A DNA stretch of 60,000 bases, taken from positions 9,426,001 to 9,486,000 of the forward strand of contig OX442319.1 in the NCBI GenBank assembly GCA_949358305.1. The letters are read 5' to 3'. This document shows positions 1-9,446 of the stretch, in pieces. Below the pieces are notes generated by a model. It ran no database searches. It had not been told where the DNA came from and saw only the letters and a program-made list of their open reading frames with translations. This DNA is from Strigamia acuminata (taxonomy: Eukaryota; Arthropoda; Chilopoda; Geophilomorpha; Linotaeniidae). Position 1 is the first letter of the stretch, and each line of letters starts with the position of its first letter. A program made the position numbers and the translations under genes.

Positions 1-352
1 AAGTCACCTCTGATCACATGTCAAAGGCCAAGTCAATTCCTAATGGGGACTGGGCAGAAAACAGGCGATCAGGGGTGAAATATGTAAATTTAGAGCGCGA
101 TTATATCAACTTATTGCAGAATTCTCATGAATTGTCTGGATGGGGTGATTAAAACCAGGCCAAATTAAAGATAAATATCAAAAATAAGGAAAATAATATA
201 AAATAAAATAATAAATTTAGATTTGGGAAAAATAAAATAATTTAGGGAAACTAGAACAATTTCTCAATATGATTGGGGAAAATTTAAAGGAAAGGCGCAA
301 AATGCGCTTAAAATTTTGAAAATTATTACTGTCTAAAGTCAGGACCGTGACA
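1..352 (-). repeat. 3' LTR of G1 (partial, truncated by window edge)
   Basis: This block is identical over 352 bp to 12077-12428. On the element strand it starts TGTCACGG right after the polypurine tract. By comparison with the 1042-bp 5' LTR, about 690 bp lie outside the window. Confidence 0.95.
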
Positions 353-364
353 TTCCCCCCCACC
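353..364 (-). other. Polypurine tract of G1
   Basis: On the minus strand this reads GGTGGGGGGGAA, directly before the first base of the 3' LTR. This is where plus-strand DNA synthesis is primed in LTR elements. Confidence 0.9.
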
Positions 365-1183
365 TAGATGTTTATTATATGGTTTTTATATAATCAACAT
401 CTAAATGGAGTTAACAACATGATTGATAAAAATTCGAACATATAAATAAATAAAAATAATGAATCAACAACATTAATCTCATAATAAACACATAACACAG
501 GTAGGGATTTATTTGGACAGACGCAACAGGCGCACAACTTGGCGCAATTACAGACAAAAACAAACAAACACAAACAAATGGGTTTAGGAGAGGAATATTG
601 TAAAAAATCGTTTGATTAAAAATTAACAAAATCAATAGACGTTTAGGCGCTAATTACGACTAAATTCTAAATAAAATTATAAAATTTGTTAAATTATTTG
701 ATAACACTTGACATCAACAATGGTACTTTGTGTTATGACTAGAAAATAAAATAATTCAAGATTAATTAACAATGCCTATGGGTGGCAAAATTTCTATAAA
801 AATGTAAATTATTAGTAAATAAAAATATTGATTAGGCGCTGATTTGGCGTCAATTATTACAATATAAGGATAGCAAAATTTCAATGATCACAAATGGTTA
901 ATAAAAATGATTAGCAAAAATGATTAGTAAAATATAAATATCAAAAAATAAAAAGTTCGCAAACGAATATTATCTTCTTTCGTAGGCGTTTGAGTTTTCA
1001 CGGAACTTTACGTAAAAAATCTTCATCGAGGCGTATAACAATCACATTTTAAACAATTATAACACTTATCGTTTGTATCACAATTATCACAATAAAGTCC
1101 ACACACACACAACAGTTCGTATATGGGTCCGAGGCGCAAAGTCACTTGTAGGTTTTCAAAGTCAATTCATGAATTTTATTTTC
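365..1183 (-). other. G1 3' non-coding interior
   Basis: About 820 bp of AT-rich sequence lie between the stop of the third ORF and the polypurine tract. I see no conserved reading frame; the short ORFs here have no family resemblance. Confidence 0.6.
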
Positions 1184-4048
1184 TTAAAATGCAGACGCGC
1201 CCTGACCGTCCATCGCATAATAGACCAGTCTAAGCGCTGTTTTCACGAGGATCACTCTCACCTGTTGTTTAGAAGTCGCGTAACATTTTTGGCTAATTCT
1301 GTTCACTCGGTACAGGAAATCTCCAACATAATACTGTTTAATGATGGACAATAACTTTTCGCCCGCGCTGTGGTCAAGCTGCAAGTCCGAAAAGATGATC
1401 GTTTCGAAAAGGCGCGTCAGAACACTCCAATCCACGACCAATTCGATTTTAGGCTCCCACGGCAATGAGTAGAAAATATCATCAATCGGGATAATCTCCT
1501 CCATGATTGCTAATGCGCAAGTTGGCTCCACGAGACGCTTCTCCTTAGGCTTCAGTTCGACCGGTTCGCGTAAACTCTCACGCGTGACAACCTCGCTTGT
1601 ATTGTCGTCACTCTCCTTTGGCGGTGTCAAAATCATTTTTGGCATCCTCGACATCAACGGCGATCGACGTCCAGCCTTTGCACCGCCTCGTCCTACTCCA
1701 GGAAGTCTGAAAGGCTCGTCGACCTGAATCACTTCAATTTTGTCGTGTTCCCGCGCCGCCAGAAATGCCTTGTGGTTTTCCTCATCGCCCGTTGACTCGC
1801 GAAGCGATTCGACATCCGACATCGAATAATCCACATCCGATGATAACTCCGAGGCGAGTACTCCTGTGTCCGCCACAATTACGGGGTCGTATCTGAACGA
1901 ATATTTGGTTCGGGGATCCGCCAATCTTGGATTCTCAGCAATCGCATCCTCGAATTGTTGCACCAATTTCTCAGGCGCCAGTTCGATGAGAATTTTCTCT
2001 GAAAAGTTCTTAATTTCATCCTCCGTCATGATCAATTTTGGATCCAGTGGTGGTTTGGCGGGCGCATTTTTCTCGTCCTCCAGTCGCTGGGCCTCTTTGA
2101 GCGCGTCGGCCTCTCGAAATCGTTTGACAGCGTCACGACGACTCTGATGCATTTGGGTGATGATCTCTTTTAAATTAAAGTGCACGGCGTGCACAATGAG
2201 GTGATGGACCGCGTGTTCGTCTCCGGTACAGTCCTTTGTCATTTTCGCTTCAATTTCCTTCGCGATGTTCCCGAGGCGTCCGAAAATCGTTCCGACGACC
2301 GTCTTGAAGTCCGAGTCGCTGACGTTGAAATCCAAATTAATCGACATCTTGAAGAGTTCGCTCCATCCTTCCGATCTCAGGTTGATTCGTCCTTGACCCC
2401 TGTTCTCCATGGGGTACAGTATCTCAAGCTCGTGGCGCCGGAATATTTCGGACATCTGAGTGAAAATACGGTCTGGGCGCATCGTACATCCATTTCGGTC
2501 GAATCCCTGGAGATAACGTGGCTTCAGAGACGCGCATCCCTCAGACGACGTTGATCCGTTTGAGACCGCCGAAATGGCCTTAGCAATTGGATTAGAAATC
2601 TTGTTTTCCAATTTCTTGACGTCGTGGATCTTTGCGCACTCCTCCGCATCTCTCGCAATCTCGGCAGCGATATTCGCGATGGATGAAGACGGTGTAAAGT
2701 TTAGTAACGCCTTAATATCTCGGTCAACCTGTGGGGAAAAATCAGCTTTAATTAGTTTTGTATTAAAATCAGCAATTGTGTCCATTTGTGTGTTTGAAGT
2801 TGCAATTTTGGAGTACGTAATCGGCACTGATGTCGCAGCAACTGAAGTCATCATCTTGGGCGTCACATTCGATTGGGTCACAGTAGTGGTGTCGACAGAT
2901 CGAGCAGCTTGGCTTGATTCAGACGTCTCAATCGAAGACGATTTGTTCTTCACGACATAAAAGTAAGGAATGACAATTGGCGCAGCAGTGGTCACCGTAG
3001 TAACGTTGGTTGACTTCGCCTCCGCCGCCGTCACACTCGATTCCGTTTTGATAATCGGGGTCGACATCGTGTTGATATTACTAATTTTTTCTCTCTCTCT
3101 TCTGTTTTCTTCATTCTTCTTTACCTTTTTAATCACTTGATCGCCCAACGAAAGCTCTTTAGTCGATTCGATGATAGGCGACGCAATAGGCGCTCCACCA
3201 ACCGCTCCGTTTTCCTCAATGATGACTGAAGAGACGTCCAATGCTGGTCCGGATCGTCCCGTCACGAAGTGAGTGTCCCGGTTCGCCTCTGCTCCGATCC
3301 TTTTCGTTACTTTCTGCGTGTATTCCTTCAAACGGTGCGTGCTCCGCTCCTCGTACGTATGTCGCGGACGCAGATTTGAATGTTGAAACGGCAAATCGGC
3401 CGCAACTCTCTCCGGCTCCGAATACGCTCTTTTCGCATCCGCGATTACATTAGGCGCCGTCAAATACAGTTCTATACCCGATTCCACATCGTAGGTCTTT
3501 CCTTCAGGCGTCACAAACTGGTCCGGAAGCTCGGCAGGTTGCTCGCCGGCAATTATGTAGGCTCCCTCTGGATATTTCCAAGTTAACGGCCGGATTCCCT
3601 TCTCTTTCGCCAATTGCTTTATGCGTGCCAAATATGACGCGTGTGCATGACGAAAACGAGCGATGGCGTTTGCACTGCCGAATGGAATCCTCGGCGGCGG
3701 AAAATCCACTCCAGCCAACGAAGTTTTATCTATCGACTCGTAGCCCAATACATAAGCGAACATAAGGCGCATCCATTTCCGAAATTTGCAACGACGCAAG
3801 TCACCGCCGCCCCGACACGCTCGGCATTCTCGTGGCGCCCGCAGTTGGTATATTTCAAATCCCGTTCCGCTACAAACTGGGCACAGTTCATAGTTTGGAA
3901 AACTTTGGTCGTTTGGGTGGTCCGGATGAAAGCGTGGCACCAGTCCTTCGCCCGACGCTTCAATTGGTGGCATCGGCAGGTATTTTGGATAACCTTTTTG
4001 CGTTGGTTTTGGAATCGTAATTGTTACTTTTGGATCGTAGGACGCCAT
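1184..4048 (-). CDS. G1 third ORF (env position), 954 aa, DnaJ-like Cys cluster
   Basis: This ATG-initiated ORF follows pol after a 535-bp gap, the place where env sits in errantivirus-type elements. I see no signal peptide and no membrane segment, so an envelope protein is unlikely. Residues about 56-88 hold a zinc-finger-like cluster: CPVCSGTG, then CRAC and GGG, then a further Cys. The CxxCxGxG pattern recalls the DnaJ cysteine-rich domain. The middle (about 290-450) is Ser/Thr-rich and low in complexity. The C-terminal half is acidic and helical with several charged stretches. A proline-flanked segment near residue 9 (IPKPTQKGYPKYLPMPP) opens the protein. I do not recognise the family. 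It may be translated from a spliced subgenomic RNA. The intact 2.86-kb frame in a recent insertion argues that the protein is used by the element. Confidence 0.8.
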   Translation of the reverse strand: MASYDPKVTITIPKPTQKGYPKYLPMPPIEASGEGLVPRFHPDHPNDQSFPNYELCPVCSGTGFEIYQLRAPRECRACRGGGDLRRCKFRKWMRLMFAYVLGYESIDKTSLAGVDFPPPRIPFGSANAIARFRHAHASYLARIKQLAKEKGIRPLTWKYPEGAYIIAGEQPAELPDQFVTPEGKTYDVESGIELYLTAPNVIADAKRAYSEPERVAADLPFQHSNLRPRHTYEERSTHRLKEYTQKVTKRIGAEANRDTHFVTGRSGPALDVSSVIIEENGAVGGAPIASPIIESTKELSLGDQVIKKVKKNEENRREREKISNINTMSTPIIKTESSVTAAEAKSTNVTTVTTAAPIVIPYFYVVKNKSSSIETSESSQAARSVDTTTVTQSNVTPKMMTSVAATSVPITYSKIATSNTQMDTIADFNTKLIKADFSPQVDRDIKALLNFTPSSSIANIAAEIARDAEECAKIHDVKKLENKISNPIAKAISAVSNGSTSSEGCASLKPRYLQGFDRNGCTMRPDRIFTQMSEIFRRHELEILYPMENRGQGRINLRSEGWSELFKMSINLDFNVSDSDFKTVVGTIFGRLGNIAKEIEAKMTKDCTGDEHAVHHLIVHAVHFNLKEIITQMHQSRRDAVKRFREADALKEAQRLEDEKNAPAKPPLDPKLIMTEDEIKNFSEKILIELAPEKLVQQFEDAIAENPRLADPRTKYSFRYDPVIVADTGVLASELSSDVDYSMSDVESLRESTGDEENHKAFLAAREHDKIEVIQVDEPFRLPGVGRGGAKAGRRSPLMSRMPKMILTPPKESDDNTSEVVTRESLREPVELKPKEKRLVEPTCALAIMEEIIPIDDIFYSLPWEPKIELVVDWSVLTRLFETIIFSDLQLDHSAGEKLLSIIKQYYVGDFLYRVNRISQKCYATSKQQVRVILVKTALRLVYYAMDGQGASAF

Positions 4049-4583
4049 AATAAATTATCGTAAAGTGAAACTAAAAGAAATGGAAATTTTCCAGAAAGAA
4101 AAAGTTATTTTAACGAAAATATTCAATTAAAAATGAATTGTTGTGAGATAGAAAGTACTTACGGGTGATAGACGCACAATTTCTAACAATATTTATCCAA
4201 TTTAAGTGATTGTTAAGTTTTTTGAGGCGCGACTATTCAGACGCAAATTAAAATGTGGCTAAGTCGTGCCCTCACATGTCTTTAATACACGCGGTCTCGC
4301 TACGGGGTCGCCTCGTCATAAAATATGACACGGACCTCTCGCGTGAACGAGATTTAATCACGCACTTCGAAGAAGCATGAGTTTGGACTTAGTAAATTTT
4401 GTATCATCATTTTAAATTGATGAATTTCAAATTCCTAAACTAATCTTTACTTACTATTTTCAGCGTCTATCCTCCGTAAATATTTGGTTTAAAGCAGGGA
4501 AAATTATAAACACAGGAAGGAAAGAAGGTTGGGTAAAGCAAAGAAAGAAATAAAATTATAAAATGAAAAGAAATTAAGTTATT
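4049..4583 (-). other. G1 pol-ORF3 spacer
   Basis: This 535-bp stretch between the pol stop and the ATG of the third ORF has no long frame. It could hold a splice acceptor or promoter for the third ORF, but I see no decisive motif. Confidence 0.5.
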
Positions 4584-7500
4584 TTATCGAAAATGAAGCG
4601 ATGATGGTTTCAATTTCCGATGTAAAGCAGCAACATGTTTTTCGATCATTGTTGCGTCCGTTTGGTCCAAATCATCATCATTATTGAACCAATGGCGCAA
4701 TTCCACGACGTTATACGGCAGCATTCGACGACCATCCTTGTCCATAAGAATGACAGTATTGGGTCCAGTTAATTTATGGATTACGTAAACGCCTTCCGTC
4801 CTCTGTCGAAGTCCTGCAGCAAACTGTCGGTCCGCTGATGACAATTGTCGATTTTTAATAGACACAAAATCGCCTGGTTTGAAATCGTGTGGTCTTCTTT
4901 TTCGATCGAACCAACGTTTATGTCTAATTTGAGCTTTTTGTAAATTTGCAGTGGCATTATTTCGCAATTCTCTCATCAATTCATGCGTCTCTCGCGCTCG
5001 TGCTGGCGGCAGCGGCTGTCCATCGTCGGTGTCCGAATCGAAATCACCTGGATAACGCGCCTCTTGTCCCGTCACCATTTGATAAGGAGAATACTGAAGT
5101 GAAGCTTGATAGGCTGAGTTGATTGCTAGCACAAAATATCCAATGTGAACGTCCCAGCGCACATGCTCTTCAATATATGCCAAAATGCAGTTTTTTAATG
5201 CTTGGTTTAATCTTTCGGCTAAGTTCCCCTGTGGGTGATAAACAGCCGTGTAGCGATTGATGGCGCCAAAACTCTGACATGCAGCCTGGAATTCCATTGA
5301 TCGGAAAGCTGGCGCATTGTCACTTATAATAACTTTTGGAAATGCCCATCGCTGAATAAATCCTTGCAATTGTTTGATTGTTGTTTTCCAGTCAGATGTC
5401 TCGGTCAATCTCACATCCAACCATCGACTGGCGGCATCCACAATTACTAATGCGTAACAATGTCCTCCAATCGATCGGGGTTTCTTACCATAATAATCGA
5501 TGTAAATTGTGTGAAACAAATGTCGTGGTTTGGCCATAATCATTGGTCCATATGGAAGGCGATTTAACGGCTTAGCTCGTTGACATGGTTCACATTTTTG
5601 AATCCAAAGCAAAACGTCCTCCTTCATTTTTGGCCAATAAACTCGGGCCCGGAGTCGATGAAGTGTTTTCTCAACTCCTAAATGTCCGCAGCTCGGCGGG
5701 TAATGCAGAGCCTTGAAATATTGTTCGCGTAACATCAAGGGCAAATAGATTTGTCTTCTACGGCGAATTTTATTTATGTCAATCGGTGGATAACGACATA
5801 ACATTCCCTTGTACATAGCAAAATCTACGGCACGATGCCTGATACGCGCTGCTTGTACTTGGTCGTTGGGCAAATGTCCTTGATCAAGATATTCGATTAA
5901 TTCGGCGCTCCACGTGTCTTCGTGTTGTCGACGAATTATTTCATTAATAGTTGGTATTAGACGAAATGGTTGGTGGTCTTGCGGCGCCTCATGGAGTCGC
6001 TCGGCCTCGTCCTCTTCTTCGTCTTGTTGTTCATCAGCAACAGGGCGTCTCGTCGCATTTCTTTGAAATTGTGATCGATCTTGACGCACTTGCTGTGGCA
6101 TAAATCCTGCACGCCCCATCCATGCTGGTTGATAAGTTGTCGAATCGTCCGACGAATCCGAATCCGGACCTCCATATCCGTCAAAATTCGGTCGCGCAGC
6201 TCCAGATGGTCCTGCAGGTGGGCTCAACACATTAGGAGTCGGAAACAATGCAGTTGGCATATTTGGTGATGGCAATGGCGGTATTAAAGGTGGTAATGGT
6301 GCAACAGCTCCAGGAGGCGTCGAAACTTGCTTCTGTTGACGCGCTCTGGCTCGAGTTAACACCTGATAATTTGGTGGCGGTCTCTTCTTGTTTTTAGAAC
6401 CTTTTGGCCTGCCCAATTTTGGTTTAATTTGCTGCTGTCGTCTTTGCGCTCTTGTCATCACAGCTGCGTTATTTCGTTGTTGTGCCGCAGCCAATCCAAT
6501 TCCAATAATGTTGATTATTGGTAATTTTGGCCAATCATTTGGGTCGTCAAAATAGGCGATGTAGCATGTTTCATCAACGAGAGGCGAGTCGTCTGCATCC
6601 AATGGTTCCGATGGTTCCACAGGCGCACGGCTAAGGGCATCCGCAACACGATTCTGGGCTCCTGAGCAGTAAAGAAATGTAAATTTGTACTCACTGAGGG
6701 ACAGAACCCATCGTGCCAGGCGTCCTTTTGGTTCTCGCTGCTGGAAAAGCCACTTTAACGACAAATGATCGCTTTCTAAATAAAAATTCATCATCTCAAG
6801 ATATACACGAAATCTTTTGACCGCCCAAACCGTCGCCAAGCATTCAATTTCAGTAACGCTGTAATTCTTTTCAGCAGAATTCAATGCACGTGATGCAAAG
6901 GCAATTGGTGTTCGTTCACCTTGATCATTTAATTGCATGAGTGCAGCGCCCAAACCTGAATAGCTGGCGTCTGTTTGCAGTATGTATGGCTTGGTCCAAT
7001 CTGGGAATCTTCGGTGTAGAGTTGGTTCAGCCAGTCCTCTCTTGAGTGAATTAAATGCTTCTTGGTGTTGGATCGTCCAATTCCACTCAGAATCTTTTTT
7101 GAGCAAAGGGCGAAACACCTCGCATGTTTTTGAATAATTTGGAAAAAATGACTGATAATAACCAATCATTCCTTTGAATCTTTGTAATTCTTTGATGTTG
7201 GTAGGCGCCGGAAAATATTGAATTGCCGTCACCTTATTTGGGTTTGGTTTAATGTGTCCAGCCTCTACAATATGTCCTAAAACCTCGAGCGATGTTCTGC
7301 ACAATTCCGTCTTGTTGGCGTTCATCGTGAATCCCGCCTCATCCAAGGCTTGAAGAATTATTTTGAGATGTTGTACATGCTCCTCGAAAGTCTTGCTGAA
7401 AATTATGACGTCATCGAGATAAACGAACACGAACTTGTAAAGATATTTCGACAAAGTTTTGTTCATGGCTCTCTGCAGAGTTGCTGGGCCATTAATGGGT

Positions 7501-9446
7501 CCAAATGGCATTCTCACATATTCGAAAAGTCCTCTGTGCGTAATAAATGCGAGAAATCTCTCGTCACCTGGACGCACTCCAATCTGGTGGAAAGCTTCTC
7601 GTCCGTCTATGATCGAAAACCAATTTGATCCTCCTAAATAAGAAAATATATTATCGATGTCGGGCAGTGGGTAGACATCGGGTAAAGTCTGAGCATTCAT
7701 CGGTCTAAAATCCATGGCTGTACGCCAGTCTCCAGTCTTCTTTGGAACAACAACAGGCGCCACCGCACAATCACTTTTTGATCGACGAATAATGCCTTGT
7801 TTTAGTTTTTGGTCCAAATAAGCGTCAATTACCATCTTTTTTGCTGGGTTAACGGGTCTTACAGGCACATGAATTGGTCTAAAGTCCGGTTTTAAATTTA
7901 CTTCAAACTGAGTGTTGTTACATAATCCGACCTCCTCACGAAATACTTTCGAAATTGGTCGAAGAGTCTGAATTAATAAACGAATTTGGGGTACCGTCAA
8001 TGATGACCACAGCTGGTCGTAAATCCAATCCAGTTGCGTTGGATCACTGCTTGGTTGATATTGTAGTACGTTAACATCCAGAGGCGGCTCCGAAATCGTC
8101 GAATGATCGTGTACTCTGGCCATGAGCGCATTTTCATCCACACGACGCAAAAGCTGTCTTCCCTGCGTGTTAAGTTGTTTTATTGTTGGTGACAATTCAT
8201 AAAGGCGTCTCCGCTGTCGTCTTGCACGTCTGCGTTGGCTAAGCGTAGAAAACAATGATGAATTGAATCTTCTTGATTTTTTAATGGAATCCTTCCTCTT
8301 TGGTGACCATATAAATGACCACTGATCTCGTGTACGATTCCGAATCCTCTTGATTTGGTGCTGAGCATCGTCATTTGGATATTCGAAAATCTCTTGCGAC
8401 AAAGATCGATGTTCTAGAAGAATACAATTAATGTTGTTAATTACTACCTTGGGTACATCCTTGGCGCTGTCCTTTGTATCATCGGGCTTCTTGATGGGAA
8501 ATAAAAGAACAGATTCTGACTTATTAGCTTGTTCTAAAGTCATGAATTGTCTTCGCTCCGGCGATCCCTTCAAATACCACTGGCACAATTCAAAGTCCGT
8601 GCACAGACCAACCGCTCTGCAGAAATCTCTTCCCAGCAGAAGGTCCTCTGATGTTTTGGGTATAATTAAACAAATGAAAGAAATAACGGCCAAAGGTGCG
8701 CGCACCGACAGTTTAACAGATCCCTTAACTGGAATTTTGTCATCGGCCGCTGTACGCACTGTTTCGTGAAGTTCAAGCAATTCCAAACCCATATTGGCTT
8801 TAAGTTTGTTAAATAATGACTCTGACATTACACATGTCTGAGCGCCTGAATCCAAAAGTGCGACAAAACTCACGTTAGCCCATGTTATTTTGATATATGG
8901 TGCTTCTCTGTTGAAGCGATCAGTCTTCGTAATTTCGATTCTTGGCTCTTCGGATTTTTGCAATTCCTCGGGCGACAAAAGAACGAAGTTTGTTTGCAAC
9001 GTCTCACTCTGCGTTGTCAACGAAGTTGGTTTTTTGGGGGTTTCCTTGGCTTTCACAGACGAAAGTTGCGCTGATTTTGTTGGTTGTGGTGTTACGACAC
9101 CGGGTATTTTTATTTTTGATTTACTTGAATCTGTTTTGATTAATGTAGTTAATTTAATGTCCGTAGACGGGGTTAATGATTTGTTGTTGTCTTCTCGAAC
9201 AGCAGACGGCGCCTCTGGTGTCGGAGTAGACGGTGTTGTACTTCCATCGACGTCTGGTGATTCTTCAGTCTTCTTCTCAGTAGAGTCCTTGATGATTGTA
9301 TCCGACCCGCTCTCTGGACTCATGCTTTGAGCAGGCCGCTTGCGTTTCCCGACTGGCGACTCCACTCCTTGCCACAAACGGGGCACACAGGCCTCCATGA
9401 TTGCCTGTCGGACATGAACCATTTGTCCGTTGGTGTTTTTCTCCAC
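4584..9446 (-). CDS. pol: G1 Pol polyprotein (PR-RT-RNase H-IN)
   Basis: This frame lies -1 relative to gag and overlaps its end. The first codon of the open stretch is GTG, so Pol is expected as a Gag-Pol fusion entered at about 9347 through the slippery site described below. Domains in order, numbered from 9446: aspartic protease with DSGA at about 199; reverse transcriptase with YLDD at about 675; RNase H with QTDAS at about 823; a long basic linker with an AT-hook-like GRPKGSKNKKRP at about 1010; integrase zinc finger HHCC (HLGVEK... CEPCQRAK) at about 1250; and integrase core with D (IYIDYYG), D (SDNAPAF) and E (NLAERLN) at about 1315, 1376 and 1410. A C-terminal GPF/chromodomain-like region is not obvious. 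All catalytic residues are present, so the protein looks functional. The product is needed for reverse transcription and integration in virus-like particles. Confidence 0.93.
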   Translation of the reverse strand: MEKNTNGQMVHVRQAIMEACVPRLWQGVESPVGKRKRPAQSMSPESGSDTIIKDSTEKKTEESPDVDGSTTPSTPTPEAPSAVREDNNKSLTPSTDIKLTTLIKTDSSKSKIKIPGVVTPQPTKSAQLSSVKAKETPKKPTSLTTQSETLQTNFVLLSPEELQKSEEPRIEITKTDRFNREAPYIKITWANVSFVALLDSGAQTCVMSESLFNKLKANMGLELLELHETVRTAADDKIPVKGSVKLSVRAPLAVISFICLIIPKTSEDLLLGRDFCRAVGLCTDFELCQWYLKGSPERRQFMTLEQANKSESVLLFPIKKPDDTKDSAKDVPKVVINNINCILLEHRSLSQEIFEYPNDDAQHQIKRIRNRTRDQWSFIWSPKRKDSIKKSRRFNSSLFSTLSQRRRARRQRRRLYELSPTIKQLNTQGRQLLRRVDENALMARVHDHSTISEPPLDVNVLQYQPSSDPTQLDWIYDQLWSSLTVPQIRLLIQTLRPISKVFREEVGLCNNTQFEVNLKPDFRPIHVPVRPVNPAKKMVIDAYLDQKLKQGIIRRSKSDCAVAPVVVPKKTGDWRTAMDFRPMNAQTLPDVYPLPDIDNIFSYLGGSNWFSIIDGREAFHQIGVRPGDERFLAFITHRGLFEYVRMPFGPINGPATLQRAMNKTLSKYLYKFVFVYLDDVIIFSKTFEEHVQHLKIILQALDEAGFTMNANKTELCRTSLEVLGHIVEAGHIKPNPNKVTAIQYFPAPTNIKELQRFKGMIGYYQSFFPNYSKTCEVFRPLLKKDSEWNWTIQHQEAFNSLKRGLAEPTLHRRFPDWTKPYILQTDASYSGLGAALMQLNDQGERTPIAFASRALNSAEKNYSVTEIECLATVWAVKRFRVYLEMMNFYLESDHLSLKWLFQQREPKGRLARWVLSLSEYKFTFLYCSGAQNRVADALSRAPVEPSEPLDADDSPLVDETCYIAYFDDPNDWPKLPIINIIGIGLAAAQQRNNAAVMTRAQRRQQQIKPKLGRPKGSKNKKRPPPNYQVLTRARARQQKQVSTPPGAVAPLPPLIPPLPSPNMPTALFPTPNVLSPPAGPSGAARPNFDGYGGPDSDSSDDSTTYQPAWMGRAGFMPQQVRQDRSQFQRNATRRPVADEQQDEEEDEAERLHEAPQDHQPFRLIPTINEIIRRQHEDTWSAELIEYLDQGHLPNDQVQAARIRHRAVDFAMYKGMLCRYPPIDINKIRRRRQIYLPLMLREQYFKALHYPPSCGHLGVEKTLHRLRARVYWPKMKEDVLLWIQKCEPCQRAKPLNRLPYGPMIMAKPRHLFHTIYIDYYGKKPRSIGGHCYALVIVDAASRWLDVRLTETSDWKTTIKQLQGFIQRWAFPKVIISDNAPAFRSMEFQAACQSFGAINRYTAVYHPQGNLAERLNQALKNCILAYIEEHVRWDVHIGYFVLAINSAYQASLQYSPYQMVTGQEARYPGDFDSDTDDGQPLPPARARETHELMRELRNNATANLQKAQIRHKRWFDRKRRPHDFKPGDFVSIKNRQLSSADRQFAAGLRQRTEGVYVIHKLTGPNTVILMDKDGRRMLPYNVVELRHWFNNDDDLDQTDATMIEKHVAALHRKLKPSSLHFR
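9306..9350 (-). promoter_or_regulatory. G1 gag-pol -1 ribosomal frameshift signal
   Basis: On the minus strand the heptamer GGGAAAC (9350-9344) sits in the gag frame as G GGA AAC, the X XXY YYZ form. An 8-nt spacer follows, then CCTGCTC (9335-9329), which can pair with GAGCGGG (9312-9306) to give a 7-bp stem with one G-U pair. The gag stop (TGA, 9322-9320) lies inside the loop. Slipping one base back leads exactly into the pol frame. Confidence 0.8.

Noticed and set aside
1184-4048. Retroviral envelope assignment for the third ORF of G1
   Set aside because: No signal peptide, no transmembrane helix and no fusion-peptide-like stretch; the position alone is not enough.
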